From Caulobacter sp. 602-1 (GTDB taxonomy: Bacteria > Pseudomonadota > Alphaproteobacteria > Caulobacterales > Caulobacteraceae), in contig NZ_RRYI01000004.1 of assembly GCF_003931565.1 (NCBI RefSeq), positions 124,001 to 188,000 on the forward strand: DNA of 64,000 bases, in the 5' to 3' direction. A program made the translations under genes and the position numbers. Below the pieces are notes generated by a model. It worked only from the letters and a program-made list of their open reading frames with translations, was not told the DNA's origin and searched no databases. Of the stretch, positions 10,866 to 20,132 are shown piece by piece. Position 1 is the first letter of the stretch. Each line of letters begins with the position of its first letter.

Positions 10866-11717
10866 ATGATCTTCTCGCGCGCGCTCCTGGCCGGGCTCTG
10901 CCTGGCGGTCATCACCGGTCCTGCCCTCGCGGCGACGCCCTCGACCCCGGCCAAGCCCGCCGAGCAGGACTGGCGGACGCCGGCTCCAGACACGGTGATG
11001 GTGATCGACACCAACAAGGGGCGGGTGCTGGTCGAGCTGATCCCGGAGGTCGCGCCCAATCACGTGGCGCGGCTGCAGGACCTGACCCGCGCGGGCGTTT
11101 ATGACGGCCGCACCTTTTTCCGGGTCATCGACAGGTTCATGGCCCAGACGGGCGATCCGACCAATACGGGCGAAGGCGGCTCCGACAAGCCAAACCTCAA
11201 GGCCGAGTTCACCTTCCGACGCGGCGCCGAGACGCCATTCGTGGCCATGGCCGCGCCGGCCGGCCTGGAGGTCGGCTACCTGAAATCATTGCCGGTCTTC
11301 AGTCAGGCCTGGACCTGGAGCGACATGACCGCCGACAAGAAGGTCTCGGCCTGGGGAACCTACTGCCCCGGCGTGATCGGTATGGCCCGCGACGAGGACA
11401 ACAACTCGGCCAACAGCCAGTTCTTCCTGATGCGCCAGCCCTATCCATCGCTGGACAAACGCTACACCGCCTTTGGCCGCGTGATCAGCGGGCTGGACGC
11501 CGTGCGCGCCATCAAGACCGGCGAGCCCGTTCCGGCCCCGCAGGACCAGATGCAAAAGGTTCGTCTGCTGTCGGACATTCCCGAAAGCCAGCGTCCGAAG
11601 GTGCGGGTAATCGACCCGAAGGGCGCCTGGTTCGCCGCCGAAACCCAGCGCCTTCGTAAGCTGAAAGGCGCCGATTTCTCGGTCTGCGATCTCGATCTTC
11701 CGGTCGAGGTTCGCTGA
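10866..11717 (+). CDS. periplasmic cyclophilin-type peptidylprolyl isomerase (second of pair)
   Basis: This 283-residue paralogue of the preceding gene also has a signal peptide (residues 1-21, ending PALAA), the cyclophilin core (FFRVIDRFMAQTGDP, NSANSQFFLMRQP, YTAFGRVISGLDAV), the same internal insert and the same C-terminal extension ending CDLDLPVEVR. Its mature cysteines (TYCPGV and SVCDLD) align with those of its partner. The ATG comes one base after the neighbour's stop, so the two are translationally coupled and probably arose by tandem duplication. The role is predicted to be folding of exported proteins; clients are unknown. Confidence 0.9.
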   Translation: MIFSRALLAGLCLAVITGPALAATPSTPAKPAEQDWRTPAPDTVMVIDTNKGRVLVELIPEVAPNHVARLQDLTRAGVYDGRTFFRVIDRFMAQTGDPTNTGEGGSDKPNLKAEFTFRRGAETPFVAMAAPAGLEVGYLKSLPVFSQAWTWSDMTADKKVSAWGTYCPGVIGMARDEDNNSANSQFFLMRQPYPSLDKRYTAFGRVISGLDAVRAIKTGEPVPAPQDQMQKVRLLSDIPESQRPKVRVIDPKGAWFAAETQRLRKLKGADFSVCDLDLPVEVR

Positions 11718-11809
11718 GACCGAACGGTTTCGGGCCTCAACTTGGTTCACACGGGGGCGTGAACCGCGCTAGAAGCGCGTTCACAACACTTGTCACCCAA
11801 GGGAAGACC

Positions 11810-12277
11810 ATGTCGGCCGATCTCGAAAACACCCTGATCCTGACCCTCGAGAGCGGTCCGGTCACGATCAAGCTTCGTCCCGACCTGGCTCCAGGCCACG
11901 TGGCGCGGATCAAGGAACTGGTGCGCGAAGGTTTCTATGACGGCGTCGTCTTCCACCGCGTGATCCCGGGCTTCATGGCCCAAGGCGGCGATCCGTCGGG
12001 CACCGGCCGTGGCGGTTCGGACAAGCCGGACCTGAAAGCCGAGTTCAACGACGAGCCGCACGTGCGTGGCGTGGTGTCGATGGCCCGCACCCCGAACCCG
12101 GACTCGGCCAACAGCCAGTTCTTCATCGTGTTCGACGACGCCACCTTCCTGGACAAGCAATACACCGTCTGGGGCCAGGTGACCGAGGGCATGGAACATG
12201 TCGACGCCCTGCCGAAGGGCGAGCCGCCGCGCGCGCCGGGCAAGATCATCAGCGCCAAGATCGCCGCCGACGCCTAA
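11810..12277 (+). CDS. cytoplasmic cyclophilin peptidylprolyl isomerase
   Basis: A compact 155-residue cyclophilin without signal peptide, of the PpiB type. All core motifs are present: FHRVIPGFMAQGGDPSGTGRGG (with the catalytic Arg), FNDEPHVRGVVSMAR, DSANSQFFIVF and YTVWGQVTEGMEHV. It lacks the insert and C-terminal tail of the two exported paralogues just upstream. The start at 11810 (MSADLEN) follows a GGGAAG ribosome-binding site; in-frame codons upstream encode nothing conserved. It is followed by a hairpin terminator shared with the convergent gene. Confidence 0.94.
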   Translation: MSADLENTLILTLESGPVTIKLRPDLAPGHVARIKELVREGFYDGVVFHRVIPGFMAQGGDPSGTGRGGSDKPDLKAEFNDEPHVRGVVSMARTPNPDSANSQFFIVFDDATFLDKQYTVWGQVTEGMEHVDALPKGEPPRAPGKIISAKIAADA

Positions 12278-12299
12278 GCGTTCGCGCGCATTGATCTGG

Positions 12300-12330
12300 A
12301 AACGGCCTCGGACTTGGTCCGGGGCCGTTT
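12300..12330. terminator. Bidirectional hairpin terminator
   Basis: Arms 12300-12312 and 12318-12330 pair over 13 positions with one G-T wobble, around a 5-base loop. The outer bases are AAA and TTT, so either strand ends in a short U-run. It separates the cyclophilin gene from the convergent EEP-family gene, whose stop codon touches it at 12331. Confidence 0.75.
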
Positions 12331-13308
12331 CTATTTGCGGCGCAGCGTCACGACCATCGGCCGGTGGTCCGAGCCTAGCGACGGACCGCGCTCGACGCTG
12401 ACCGCGTGCCACTCGCTGCCGGCATAGACGTGGTCGATCGGCAGGAAAGGGGCGGGGGCGGCCATCACGCGCGAGAACTTGCCGGCTGGCCACGAGGGCA
12501 GGGCGCGGGTCCAGCGGCGCAGGCCCAGCGCCTTGTCCTGGCGCTTGAGGGTCCACGACCAGGGCGTGGAGTTGAAATCGCCGCTCAGGATGGTGCTCTT
12601 CTGCCCGAACGGCGCCAGGGTTTGGGCCAGCTTGCGGCTCTGGGCCTGTTGAAGGCCGGCCGGCAGGGGCCAGGTATAGTGCGTGGCGACGACGGTGAAG
12701 GCGCCCTTGGGATCGGCCAGGGTCGCCCAGGCGCCGGCCAGATAGGGCTGCGGCGTCGGCATGCCGCCGCGCGCGAGCATCTTCTTGCGCGAGAAGATCC
12801 AAGTCTCGCAGCGGGTGATCTTGTCACAGGAGGCGAACGGATAGGCGTCACGCAGGCCCTTCACGATTGGCCAGGAGTCGCCGCCGCCTTCCTCGATCTG
12901 CACGACATCGGCGTCCTGCGACAGGATCCAGGCCAGGCTCTTCTCGGGCGTGCGGTTGTCGTGCCAGACGTTGAACTGAATGATCTTCAGGTCGCTGGCG
13001 GCGGGCGTCGTCGGCTTAAAGCGCCAGGCGGCCCAGTATTCCGGCAGCATCAGAACGGCGCAGGCCAGGATCGTCGTCGCGCCCAGCCCGACCATCACCC
13101 AGCGCTCGCCGCCGCGCGCGAAGACGCCGCCCAGCGCCAGCGCGCCGACGCCCATCATCAGCCACAACGGGGCGACGTGGGTGAAGGCGTCCAGCCGATC
13201 GCTCCAGGCTCCGCCCAGGCAGGCGATAGCCAGGCCCGCGCCGACCAGACCCAGCATCAAGGCCGTGCCGCGAACAAGGAGACTCAGGAGCTGGACGATC
13301 AGGCGCAT
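12331..13308 (-). CDS. membrane-anchored endonuclease/exonuclease/phosphatase family protein
   Basis: The 325-residue product has about three hydrophobic segments in its first 95 residues and then an EEP domain likely facing the periplasm. Domain marks are LKIIQFNVWHDN (start of the fold), QIEEGGGDS (metal-binding Glu), LSGDFNSTPWS (GDFN), LPIDHVYAG (DHV) and SLGSDHRPMVV (the SDHRP metal/phosphate motif). The family cleaves phosphodiester bonds in nucleic acids, phospholipids or sugar phosphates; the membrane anchor makes DNA an unlikely physiological target, but the substrate is open. Its 3' end abuts the terminator of the convergent cyclophilin gene. Confidence 0.85.
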   Translation of the reverse strand: MRLIVQLLSLLVRGTALMLGLVGAGLAIACLGGAWSDRLDAFTHVAPLWLMMGVGALALGGVFARGGERWVMVGLGATTILACAVLMLPEYWAAWRFKPTTPAASDLKIIQFNVWHDNRTPEKSLAWILSQDADVVQIEEGGGDSWPIVKGLRDAYPFASCDKITRCETWIFSRKKMLARGGMPTPQPYLAGAWATLADPKGAFTVVATHYTWPLPAGLQQAQSRKLAQTLAPFGQKSTILSGDFNSTPWSWTLKRQDKALGLRRWTRALPSWPAGKFSRVMAAPAPFLPIDHVYAGSEWHAVSVERGPSLGSDHRPMVVTLRRK

Positions 13309-13487
13309 GCGCCGCCCATACCATGCCTTCCGTAAAGGATGCGTCGCCTTGCGCGCCGGACGGCGGAAGAAGTCGAGGTTGCGGCTCCGCTGAGCGGGTT
13401 GTCGTGGCGCGGAGTGTCACCTGCTTGCCATCGATCGAGGACCTATGTCTTGACGTCCTTGGCCCATCGTGCGCTTGAAGCCCGCCC

Positions 13488-14585
13488 ATGCGCCTTTCCG
13501 ACTTCGATTTCGACCTACCCGAGGATCATATCGCCCTGCGCCCGGCCGAGCCGCGCGACGCCGCGCGCCTGCTGGTGGTCCGTCCGGGGGAAGAACTCGC
13601 CGACCACATTGTCCGCGAATTGCCCGACTTCCTGCGCCCGGGCGACGCCCTGGTGTTCAATGATACGCGCGTGATCCCCGCGCGCCTGTCCGGCCTGCGC
13701 GAGGGCCGCACGACCGGCGGGGCGGACGGCACGCCCGTGGCCGTCGAGGCGACCCTGCACCGCCGCGTCTCGCCCAGCCGCTGGAGCGCCTTCATGCGCC
13801 CGGGCAAGCGGCTGAAGGTCGGCGACCGTGTGGCGTTCGGTTCTCGTGAAGACCGCGCCTGCGAGGGTGATCGGCTCGACGCCACCGTCGCTGAAAAGCA
13901 CGACGGCGGCGAGGTCGTACTGGCCTTCGACGTCTCCGGCCCGGACCTCGATGTCGGCATCGCCAGGCACGGCGACATGCCGCTGCCGCCCTATATCGCC
14001 GCCAAGCGGGGTGAGGACGAGCGCGATCGCGCCGACTACCAGACCGTCTACGCCCGCGAGGACGGGTCGGTGGCCGCCCCGACCGCCGGCCTGCACTTCA
14101 CGCCGCAGTTGCTCGAAGCTCTGAAGGCCAAGGGTGTCTCCCTGCACTTCGTGACGCTGCACGTCGGCGCGGGAACCTTCCTGCCGGTCAAGACCGACGA
14201 CGTTTCCGAGCACAAGATGCACGCCGAGTTCGGCGAGGTGACGGCCGACGTCGCCAACGCCCTGAACACCGTCCGCGCCGCTGGCGGCCGCATCGTCTGC
14301 GTCGGCACCACGTCCCTGCGCCTGCTGGAGAGCGCCACGGGGGAAGACGGGATCGTGCGGCCGTTCGCCGACGAGACGGCCATCTTCATTACGCCGGGCT
14401 ATCGCTTCCGCGCCGCCGATGTGCTGATGACCAATTTCCACCTGCCCAAGTCGACCCTGTTCATGCTGGTCAGCGCCTTCGCCGGATCGGCGACCATGCG
14501 CGCGGCCTACGAACACGCCATATCGACGGGCTACCGCTTCTATTCCTACGGGGATGGCAGCCTATTGTTCAGGAACGAGACTTGA
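13488..14585 (+). CDS. queA: S-adenosylmethionine:tRNA ribosyltransferase-isomerase
   Basis: QueA (365 aa) transfers and isomerises the ribosyl part of S-adenosylmethionine onto preQ1 at tRNA position 34, forming epoxyqueuosine. Recognisable family segments are [17 protein letters not shown] at the start, [32 protein letters not shown] and [23 protein letters not shown], and the C-terminal [19 protein letters not shown]. The length is usual. The stop codon overlaps or lies within 6 bases of the tgt start, so both queuosine genes are one transcription and translation unit. No preQ1 riboswitch structure was recognised in the 179 bases upstream. Confidence 0.96.
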   Translation: MRLSDFDFDLPEDHIALRPAEPRDAARLLVVRPGEELADHIVRELPDFLRPGDALVFNDTRVIPARLSGLREGRTTGGADGTPVAVEATLHRRVSPSRWSAFMRPGKRLKVGDRVAFGSREDRACEGDRLDATVAEKHDGGEVVLAFDVSGPDLDVGIARHGDMPLPPYIAAKRGEDERDRADYQTVYAREDGSVAAPTAGLHFTPQLLEALKAKGVSLHFVTLHVGAGTFLPVKTDDVSEHKMHAEFGEVTADVANALNTVRAAGGRIVCVGTTSLRLLESATGEDGIVRPFADETAIFITPGYRFRAADVLMTNFHLPKSTLFMLVSAFAGSATMRAAYEHAISTGYRFYSYGDGSLLFRNET

Positions 14586-14587
14586 GC

Positions 14588-15703
14588 ATGGCGTTTCCCT
14601 TCGAGATCAAAGCCACCGAAGGCAAGGCCCGCACCGGCGTCCTGAAGACCCCGCGCGGCGACATCCGCACGCCGGCCTTCATGCCCGTGGGCACTGCCGC
14701 CACCGTGAAGGCCCTCACCGTTGACCAGGTTAAGGACACCGGGGCGGACATCATCCTGGGCAATACCTACCACCTGATGCTGCGACCATCGGCCGAGCGG
14801 GTGGCGCGCCTGGGCGGGCTGCACAAGTTCATGCGCTGGGACAAGCCGATCCTGACCGACAGCGGCGGCTTCCAGGTCATGTCGCTGTCTGGGATCAGCA
14901 AGCTGACCGAGGAGGCGGTGACCTTCTCCAGCCACGTCGACGGCTCCAAGCACGTGCTGACCCCCGAACGCTCGATCGAGATCCAGGCCGATCTGCTCGG
15001 CAGCGACATCGTCATGCAGTTGGACGAGTGCGTCGCCTGGCCGGCCGAGGAGGCGAGGGCGCGCAAGGGCATGGAACTGTCCGCCCGCTGGGCCCAGCGC
15101 TCGAAGGACGCCTTCGGGACGCGCGACAGCCAGGTGCTGTTCGGCATCCAGCAGGGCTCGACGTTCGAGAATCTGCGCCGCGAGTCTTCCGATCGCCTGC
15201 GGGAGATCGGCTTCGACGGCTACGCCATCGGTGGTCTGGCGGTGGGCGAGGGGCACGAGGCGATGTGCGATGTGCTGGACTACGCGCCAGGCCTGCTGCC
15301 CGAGGATCGTCCGCGCTACCTGATGGGCGTCGGCAAGCCGATCGACCTGGTCGAGGCCGTGGCGCGCGGTGTCGACATGTTCGACTGCGTGCTACCGACC
15401 CGCTCGGGCCGTCACGGCCAGGCCTGGACCTGGGACGGCGCCATCAACCTGAAGAACGCCAAGTTCGCCGAGGATGAGACGCCGCTGGATCCGGACAGCG
15501 ATTGCCCGGCCAGCCGCGACTACTCGAAGGCGTATCTGCGCCACCTGTTCAAGGCCGAGGAGATCCTGGGACAGGTGCTGCTGTCCTGGCACAACATCGC
15601 CTTCTTCCAGGCGCTGACGGCGGCGATGCGCGCGGCGATCGCCGAGGGGCGGTTCGAACAATTCCGCCGCGACTTCCGCGCCCGGCACCTGAACGAAGGC
15701 TAG
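14588..15703 (+). CDS. tgt: queuine tRNA-ribosyltransferase with altered zinc site
   Basis: Tgt (371 aa) exchanges guanine-34 of Asn, Asp, His and Tyr tRNAs for preQ1. The catalytic parts look intact: [14 protein letters not shown] and [12 protein letters not shown] hold the two aspartates, MQLDECV holds the preQ1-pocket Cys typical of bacteria, and GGLAVGEG is present. The structural zinc site normally reads CxCxxC and a later His; here residues 304-309 read SDCPAS, so two of three cysteines are serine, although the downstream SWHN His remains. A TTG at 14582 could be the start instead, adding two residues; I chose the ATG at 14588. The 3' end overlaps a convergent gene by 4 bases. Confidence 0.95.
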   Translation: MAFPFEIKATEGKARTGVLKTPRGDIRTPAFMPVGTAATVKALTVDQVKDTGADIILGNTYHLMLRPSAERVARLGGLHKFMRWDKPILTDSGGFQVMSLSGISKLTEEAVTFSSHVDGSKHVLTPERSIEIQADLLGSDIVMQLDECVAWPAEEARARKGMELSARWAQRSKDAFGTRDSQVLFGIQQGSTFENLRRESSDRLREIGFDGYAIGGLAVGEGHEAMCDVLDYAPGLLPEDRPRYLMGVGKPIDLVEAVARGVDMFDCVLPTRSGRHGQAWTWDGAINLKNAKFAEDETPLDPDSDCPASRDYSKAYLRHLFKAEEILGQVLLSWHNIAFFQALTAAMRAAIAEGRFEQFRRDFRARHLNEG

Positions 15704-16437
15704 TTCCTCGGTCCCTGAGGCACTGTCGGCGCCTCCTCCTTCACGATCGGGAAACGGGGCTTGCGCGGGCCGTAGGGATCGCGTGGCGGCGGCATGCCCG
15801 GGTCGACGACCACGGGGGCGGCCGGCGGCTTATGCTGCGGCGTGGCCGGCGGATTGCAGCCGCGCGCCTCGCCCAGACCCTTCAGATAGGCCCGGCGGAC
15901 ATTGCCAGAGGTGATGGCGCTCTGCACCAGACGGTCGTGCCGCTCGGCCCCGGTCAGCTTCCGCACCCAGCCGCGCATCGGGATCATGTCCTGGGCGGTG
16001 CTGGCGAGCGCGCCGAGCGCCGCCTGACCAGCCGCCCTGCGTCCGCGATCCATCAGATCCTCGCCGTCGACCGGTGGATTACGATCGATATCCTCGCCCA
16101 GGGCGCTGTCGAGCGGCGCGACCAGGGCGATCAGGCTCACGCAGTCGGCGCGGGCGGGGCGCTGATAGGGATCGTCCATCGCCTCCAGCAGCACGCGCGG
16201 GATCTTAGTGCGGACGATGTTCACATCGCGCAGCGGCGCGCTCATGGCGCCCGAGATGCCCTCTCGGTTCGCCTCGGAGGTCGACTTGATTCGTCCGTCG
16301 TCGACCGGCTCGACCGGGGTTTCCTGCCGTGGGGGAGCCGCGCCTAGCAGCGGCGGCGTTTCTTGTCGCTGGCGCGCGCCGGCCGTTCCAGCCAGCGCCG
16401 CGCCGCAAAAGACCGCCAAAAGCAAGGTTCCACGCAT
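15700..16437 (-). CDS. exported protein of unknown function
   Basis: A 245-residue protein with a clear signal peptide ([21 protein letters not shown], cleavage near residue 21). The mature part has a Pro/Gln-rich start, a central domain of about 140 residues with one cysteine ([15 protein letters not shown]) and a helical segment, and a Pro-rich C-terminal tail (residues 195-245) containing [14 protein letters not shown] second cysteine is in ARGCNPP, so a periplasmic disulfide is possible. I recognise no family. It converges on tgt with a 4-base overlap and its start faces the tRNA-Lys gene. Confidence 0.75.
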   Translation of the reverse strand: MRGTLLLAVFCGAALAGTAGARQRQETPPLLGAAPPRQETPVEPVDDGRIKSTSEANREGISGAMSAPLRDVNIVRTKIPRVLLEAMDDPYQRPARADCVSLIALVAPLDSALGEDIDRNPPVDGEDLMDRGRRAAGQAALGALASTAQDMIPMRGWVRKLTGAERHDRLVQSAITSGNVRRAYLKGLGEARGCNPPATPQHKPPAAPVVVDPGMPPPRDPYGPRKPRFPIVKEEAPTVPQGPRN

Positions 16438-16564
16438 GACTCACCCTAACCCGCTCACAGCTTTGCCGTCATCCACCGGAAAAACGGCGAAACCATGCTT
16501 GCGACCGCGAAGACCCCCGACTATGGTCCGCGCCGCTTCCACCGGTCCCCGCCGGATCGTGAGC

Positions 16565-16639
16565 GGGCCGGTAGCTCAGTGGTAGAGCATTCGACTTTTA
16601 ATCGAATGGTCGTGGGTTCGAACCCCACCCGGCCTACCA
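16565..16639 (+). tRNA. tRNA-Lys, anticodon TTT
   Basis: The 75-base gene folds into a full cloverleaf: acceptor stem GGGCCGG with CCGGCCT (closing G-T pair), D arm GCTC-AGTGGTA-GAGC, anticodon stem TTCGA/TCGAA around CTTTTAA, a 5-base variable loop, and T arm GTGGG-TTCGAAC-CCCAC. The discriminator A and CCA end are encoded. It stands alone between an unknown exported-protein gene and the sulfate transport operon. No truncated copy of its 3' end was seen nearby, so it is not visibly used as an attachment site. Confidence 0.97.
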
Positions 16640-16903
16640 ATTCAAGCTTCTGATGTTCTGGAGCTTTCGTCGCGCGCAAGGCGCGGATCCCTGACAATCT
16701 CGGCCTTTCGCTCATGCGGACCTGTGGTTCGCGCGCCAGTTTTTCTCCACGTCCATGCCCGCTTTTCTCGTTTGCCCTATTGTCGAGGTAGAGATTTAAG
16801 CGGCCTAGTTTCAACGACGTCGCGGGACCCGGATGGGGCTCTGCGCGTTCAGCCTTTGCCTAGAGCCATGTGGCGAGCCCGGACCCTGGACGACGATCAG
16901 ACG

Positions 16904-17776
16904 ATGACCGCCGAGACCGCCGCCCGCCGGCCGCCCGCGCCGCCGAGCAAGCGGACATTGTTCCGGCGACGGTCCGCCATTCCGGGCTTCGGCCTGACCA
17001 TGGGCGTGACGTTGACCGTGCTGTCTCTGATCGTCCTGATTCCGTTGAGCGCCGTTGTGCTGAAGGCCGCGCAACAGTCGCCAGCCGAGTTCTGGGCCGT
17101 GGCGACGTCGCAGCGGTCATTGGCCGCCTATCGCCTGAGCTTCGGCGCGGCGTTCGTAGCGGCGGTGATCAACGGCGTGTTCGGCGTGCTGACCGCCTGG
17201 GCGCTGGTGCGCTATGACTTTCCGGGCAAGACTCTGGTCAACGCCTTGGTCGATCTGCCGTTCGCCCTGCCAACCGCCGTGGCCGGCATAGCCCTGGCGA
17301 CGCTCTACGCGCCGACCGGCTGGGTCGGGCAGTTCCTGACGCCCCTGGGCATAAAGGCGGCCTACAACCCGGTGGGCGTGACCATCGCCCTGATCTTCAT
17401 CGGCCTGCCGTTCGTGGTCCGAACCATAGAGCCGGTTCTGCGCGACGCCGCCGAGGACGTGGAAGAGGCCGCCGCCAGCCTGGGCGCCAACCGGATCGAC
17501 ACCATCCTGCGGATCGTCCTTCCGGCCTTGGCCCCCGCGTGGCTGACGGGCTTCGCCATGGCCTTCGCGCGTGGTGTCGGGGAGTACGGTTCGGTGATCT
17601 TCATCGCCGGCAACATGCCCTACAAGTCCGAGATCGCGCCGCTGCTGATCATCATCCAGTTGGAGCAGTTCGAGTACGCGCGCGCCGCCACGATCGCGGT
17701 GGTGATGCTGACGGTCTCGTTCACGATGCTCTTGGTCATCAACGCCATTCAGGCCTGGGCGCGGAGGTTCGACTGA
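16904..17776 (+). CDS. cysT: sulfate ABC transporter permease CysT (CysU)
   Basis: First permease of the sulfate/thiosulfate importer, 290 residues with six predicted membrane helices after a basic N-terminal tail (RRPPAPPSKRTLFRRR). The binding-protein-dependent transport EAA loop is EEAAASLGANRIDTILRIVLPALAPAWLTG (near residues 190-220), the contact for the ATPase. I chose ATG 16904; upstream in-frame sequence runs back towards the tRNA with no conserved coding. The ATGA overlap with cysW couples their translation. No periplasmic sulfate-binding protein gene is found next to it, so one must be elsewhere. Confidence 0.93.
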   Translation: MTAETAARRPPAPPSKRTLFRRRSAIPGFGLTMGVTLTVLSLIVLIPLSAVVLKAAQQSPAEFWAVATSQRSLAAYRLSFGAAFVAAVINGVFGVLTAWALVRYDFPGKTLVNALVDLPFALPTAVAGIALATLYAPTGWVGQFLTPLGIKAAYNPVGVTIALIFIGLPFVVRTIEPVLRDAAEDVEEAAASLGANRIDTILRIVLPALAPAWLTGFAMAFARGVGEYGSVIFIAGNMPYKSEIAPLLIIIQLEQFEYARAATIAVVMLTVSFTMLLVINAIQAWARRFD

Positions 17777-18627
17777 TGGCGGCCGCTTCCCACCGTCGCG
17801 CCACCGAGGATCCGCTCTGGGCCAAGGTCCTGGTGATCGGGACGGTCATGGCCTTCCTGGCCCTCGTTCTGATCCTGCCGCTGGCCGCCGTGTTCGCCGA
17901 GGCCCTGCGTAAGGGTCTCGACGCGGCGCTGCTCGCGATCAACAACGCCGACGCCCTGGCGGCCGTGAAGCTGACCCTGATCACCGCGGCGATCGCCGTG
18001 CCGTTCAACGCCGCCTTCGGCCTGTGCGCGAGCTGGGCGATCGCCAAGCACGACTTCAAGGGCAAGCCGCTGCTGATCACGCTGATCGACCTGCCGTTCT
18101 CGGTGTCGCCAGTGGTGGCGGGTCTTATCTACGTGCTGATCTTCGGTCTGCAGGGCTGGTTTGGCGACTATCTTGTCGACAACGACATCAAGATCATCTT
18201 CGCCGTGCCCGGCATCGTGCTGGCGACCGTCTTCGTCACCTTCCCCTTCGTAGCCCGCGAGCTGATCCCACTAATGCAGGAGCAGGGGACGGCGGAGGAG
18301 GAAGCCGCCGTGTCCATGGGAGCGAGCGGGTTGACGACCTTCTGGCGGGTGACCGCGCCGAACGTCCGCTGGGGGCTGATGTACGGCGTGCTGCTGTGCA
18401 ACGCCCGCGCCATGGGCGAGTTTGGCGCGGTATCGGTGGTCAGTGGCCACATTCGCGGCCTCACCAACACCATGCCGCTGCACGTCGAGATCCTCTACAA
18501 CGAGTACGATTTCGTCGGCGCCTTCGCCGTCGCGGCCTTGCTTTGCCTGCTGGCCGTGGTGACCCTGGTGCTGAAGACGGCGCTGGAAATCGTCCAACCC
18601 GGCGTGCGCGGGCGCGGCGGACACTGA
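17776..18627 (+). CDS. cysW: sulfate ABC transporter permease CysW
   Basis: Second permease of the sulfate importer, 283 residues with six predicted helices. The ATPase-binding EAA loop reads [19 protein letters not shown], and [16 protein letters not shown] is typical of CysW. The ATG overlaps the cysT stop codon (TGATG at 17774-17778), so both permeases are made in step for a heterodimer in the inner membrane. cysA follows after 17 bases. Confidence 0.94.
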   Translation: MAAASHRRATEDPLWAKVLVIGTVMAFLALVLILPLAAVFAEALRKGLDAALLAINNADALAAVKLTLITAAIAVPFNAAFGLCASWAIAKHDFKGKPLLITLIDLPFSVSPVVAGLIYVLIFGLQGWFGDYLVDNDIKIIFAVPGIVLATVFVTFPFVARELIPLMQEQGTAEEEAAVSMGASGLTTFWRVTAPNVRWGLMYGVLLCNARAMGEFGAVSVVSGHIRGLTNTMPLHVEILYNEYDFVGAFAVAALLCLLAVVTLVLKTALEIVQPGVRGRGGH

Positions 18628-18644
18628 ACGGACCTAGCAGTCAA

Positions 18645-19664
18645 ATGACCATCTCCATCCGCTCCGTCGACAAGCAGTTCGGTCGTTATCCTGCCCTGAG
18701 CAAGGTCGATCTCGAGATCGCCGACGGCGAACTTCTGGCGCTGCTGGGACCTTCGGGCTCGGGCAAGACCACGCTGCTGCGGACGATCGCCGGCCTGGAG
18801 TTCCCCGACGCCGGCCAAGTGCTGTTCGATGGCGAGGACGTGACCTTCGCTTCGGCGGCCGATCGCCGCGTGGGTTTCGTCTTCCAGCAGTACGCGCTGT
18901 TCAAGCATATGACCGTGGCCAAGAACATCGCGTTCGGCCTGGACGTGCGGAAGGGCAAGGACAAGCCGTCCAAGGCCGAGATCGCTCAACGGGTCGAGGA
19001 TCTGCTGAAGCTGGTCGAGCTGGACGGCCTGGGGAAGCGCTACCCCTCGCAGCTTTCGGGTGGTCAGCGCCAGCGCGTGGCCCTGTCGCGAGCCCTCGCG
19101 GTGCAGCCTAGCGTGCTATTGCTCGACGAGCCGTTCGGCGCTCTGGACGCCACGGTCCGCAAGTCTCTGCGCAAGGAACTGCGCCGCGTCCACGACGCCA
19201 CGGGCGTCACCACCATCTTCGTGACCCACGACCAGGAGGAGGCGTTGGAGCTGGCCGATCGCGTGGCCATCCTGAACAAGGGTTCGATCGAGCAGATCGG
19301 CACGCCCGATCAGGTCCACGACCAGCCCGAAACGGCCTTCGTCTGCGGCTTCGTCGGCGAGGCCAACTGCTTCGAGGGGCAGGTCGGCGGCGGTGAATTC
19401 AAGGCCGGCGCGCTGCGTCTGCCGGCCGGCGGCGTTCGCGACGGCTCGGCCACGGCCTATGTCCGGCCGCACGACTTCGTGCTGGACGATGGCGGCTTCG
19501 CGGTGAGGGTCGACCGCGCCCATGTGCAGGGCGCCCTGACCACGGTCAACGCCACCGCCGCCGATGGTCGCCCCATCGAGATCAGCGCCTCGCGCGCCGA
19601 AGCGCCCCGGTTCCAGGGCACGGTGAAGATCGCCGCCCGCAAGGCCCACGTTTACGCTGCCTAA
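18645..19664 (+). CDS. cysA: sulfate/thiosulfate ABC transporter ATP-binding protein
   Basis: CysA (339 aa) powers sulfate import. The nucleotide-binding domain (residues 1-235) has Walker [11 protein letters not shown]-loop [10 protein letters not shown], signature LSGGQRQR, Walker [12 protein letters not shown] and the switch histidine in [12 protein letters not shown]-terminal TOBE-like regulatory domain (about 240-339) follows, containing YVRPHDF, the usual CysA/TOBE strand. It completes the cysT-cysW-cysA operon, with a start 17 bases behind cysW. No hairpin terminator is obvious before dgrA, 107 bases downstream. Confidence 0.95.
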   Translation: MTISIRSVDKQFGRYPALSKVDLEIADGELLALLGPSGSGKTTLLRTIAGLEFPDAGQVLFDGEDVTFASAADRRVGFVFQQYALFKHMTVAKNIAFGLDVRKGKDKPSKAEIAQRVEDLLKLVELDGLGKRYPSQLSGGQRQRVALSRALAVQPSVLLLDEPFGALDATVRKSLRKELRRVHDATGVTTIFVTHDQEEALELADRVAILNKGSIEQIGTPDQVHDQPETAFVCGFVGEANCFEGQVGGGEFKAGALRLPAGGVRDGSATAYVRPHDFVLDDGGFAVRVDRAHVQGALTTVNATAADGRPIEISASRAEAPRFQGTVKIAARKAHVYAA

Positions 19665-19771
19665 GTTTATACCCGTTACACAGGGATCGGACGAACGGCG
19701 TTCAAGGTTGGCGCGTGGAACCGTCGTTCGCGCTAAGGTCGTCGACGACTCGACGGGAGTTCTAAGGTCGC

Positions 19772-20128
19772 ATGGTCATGGTCGAGCCCTCGGGCGCTGA
19801 ACGCCGCGCGCATCCTCGGATGCCGGCGGCGCGCAAGATCTACATCGTCGACGATCCGCGCTCGTGGAAATGCTCGCTGCTGGACGTGGCCGAGAAGGGC
19901 GCGCGACTGTCGACGGCCGGCATCGCCTCGCCGCCGGACAAGTTCATCTTCGTCGACGCCGGCGGGCGCCGGGTGCATCTGGCGCATGTCGTCTGGCGTT
20001 CGGGCGCCGAGGTGGGCGTGCAGTTTCTGCAGACCGAGCGCATGGGGCCTCGCGCGGGCGGCGCGGCCGGCGCTCTCGATATCGCCCGCCGGTTCGCGGC
20101 CAACCTGCCGCCGGAGATCCTTCAGTAG
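19772..20128 (+). CDS. dgrA: PilZ-domain cyclic di-GMP receptor DgrA
   Basis: A 118-residue single PilZ-domain protein. It carries the RRxxR motif (RRAHPR, Arg11, Arg12, Arg16), Asp38 in LLDVAEKG and Trp75 in HVVW. These are the same residue numbers that were shown in C. crescentus DgrA to matter for c-di-GMP binding and for its effect on the flagellar motor, and its place right behind the sulfate transport genes also fits what I recall for that species. In C. crescentus, DgrA with bound c-di-GMP lowers motility by reducing the motor protein FliL. The second PilZ motif (D/NxSxxG) is degenerate (DVAEKG). The 5-base gap to the convergent transglutaminase-like gene leaves no room for a terminator. 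Confidence 0.93.
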   Translation: MVMVEPSGAERRAHPRMPAARKIYIVDDPRSWKCSLLDVAEKGARLSTAGIASPPDKFIFVDAGGRRVHLAHVVWRSGAEVGVQFLQTERMGPRAGGAAGALDIARRFAANLPPEILQ

Positions 20129-20132
20129 GGCG

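Noticed and set aside
16565-16639. tRNA-Lys as an integration site
   Set aside because: No integrase, island genes or repeated tRNA 3' end are found near it.
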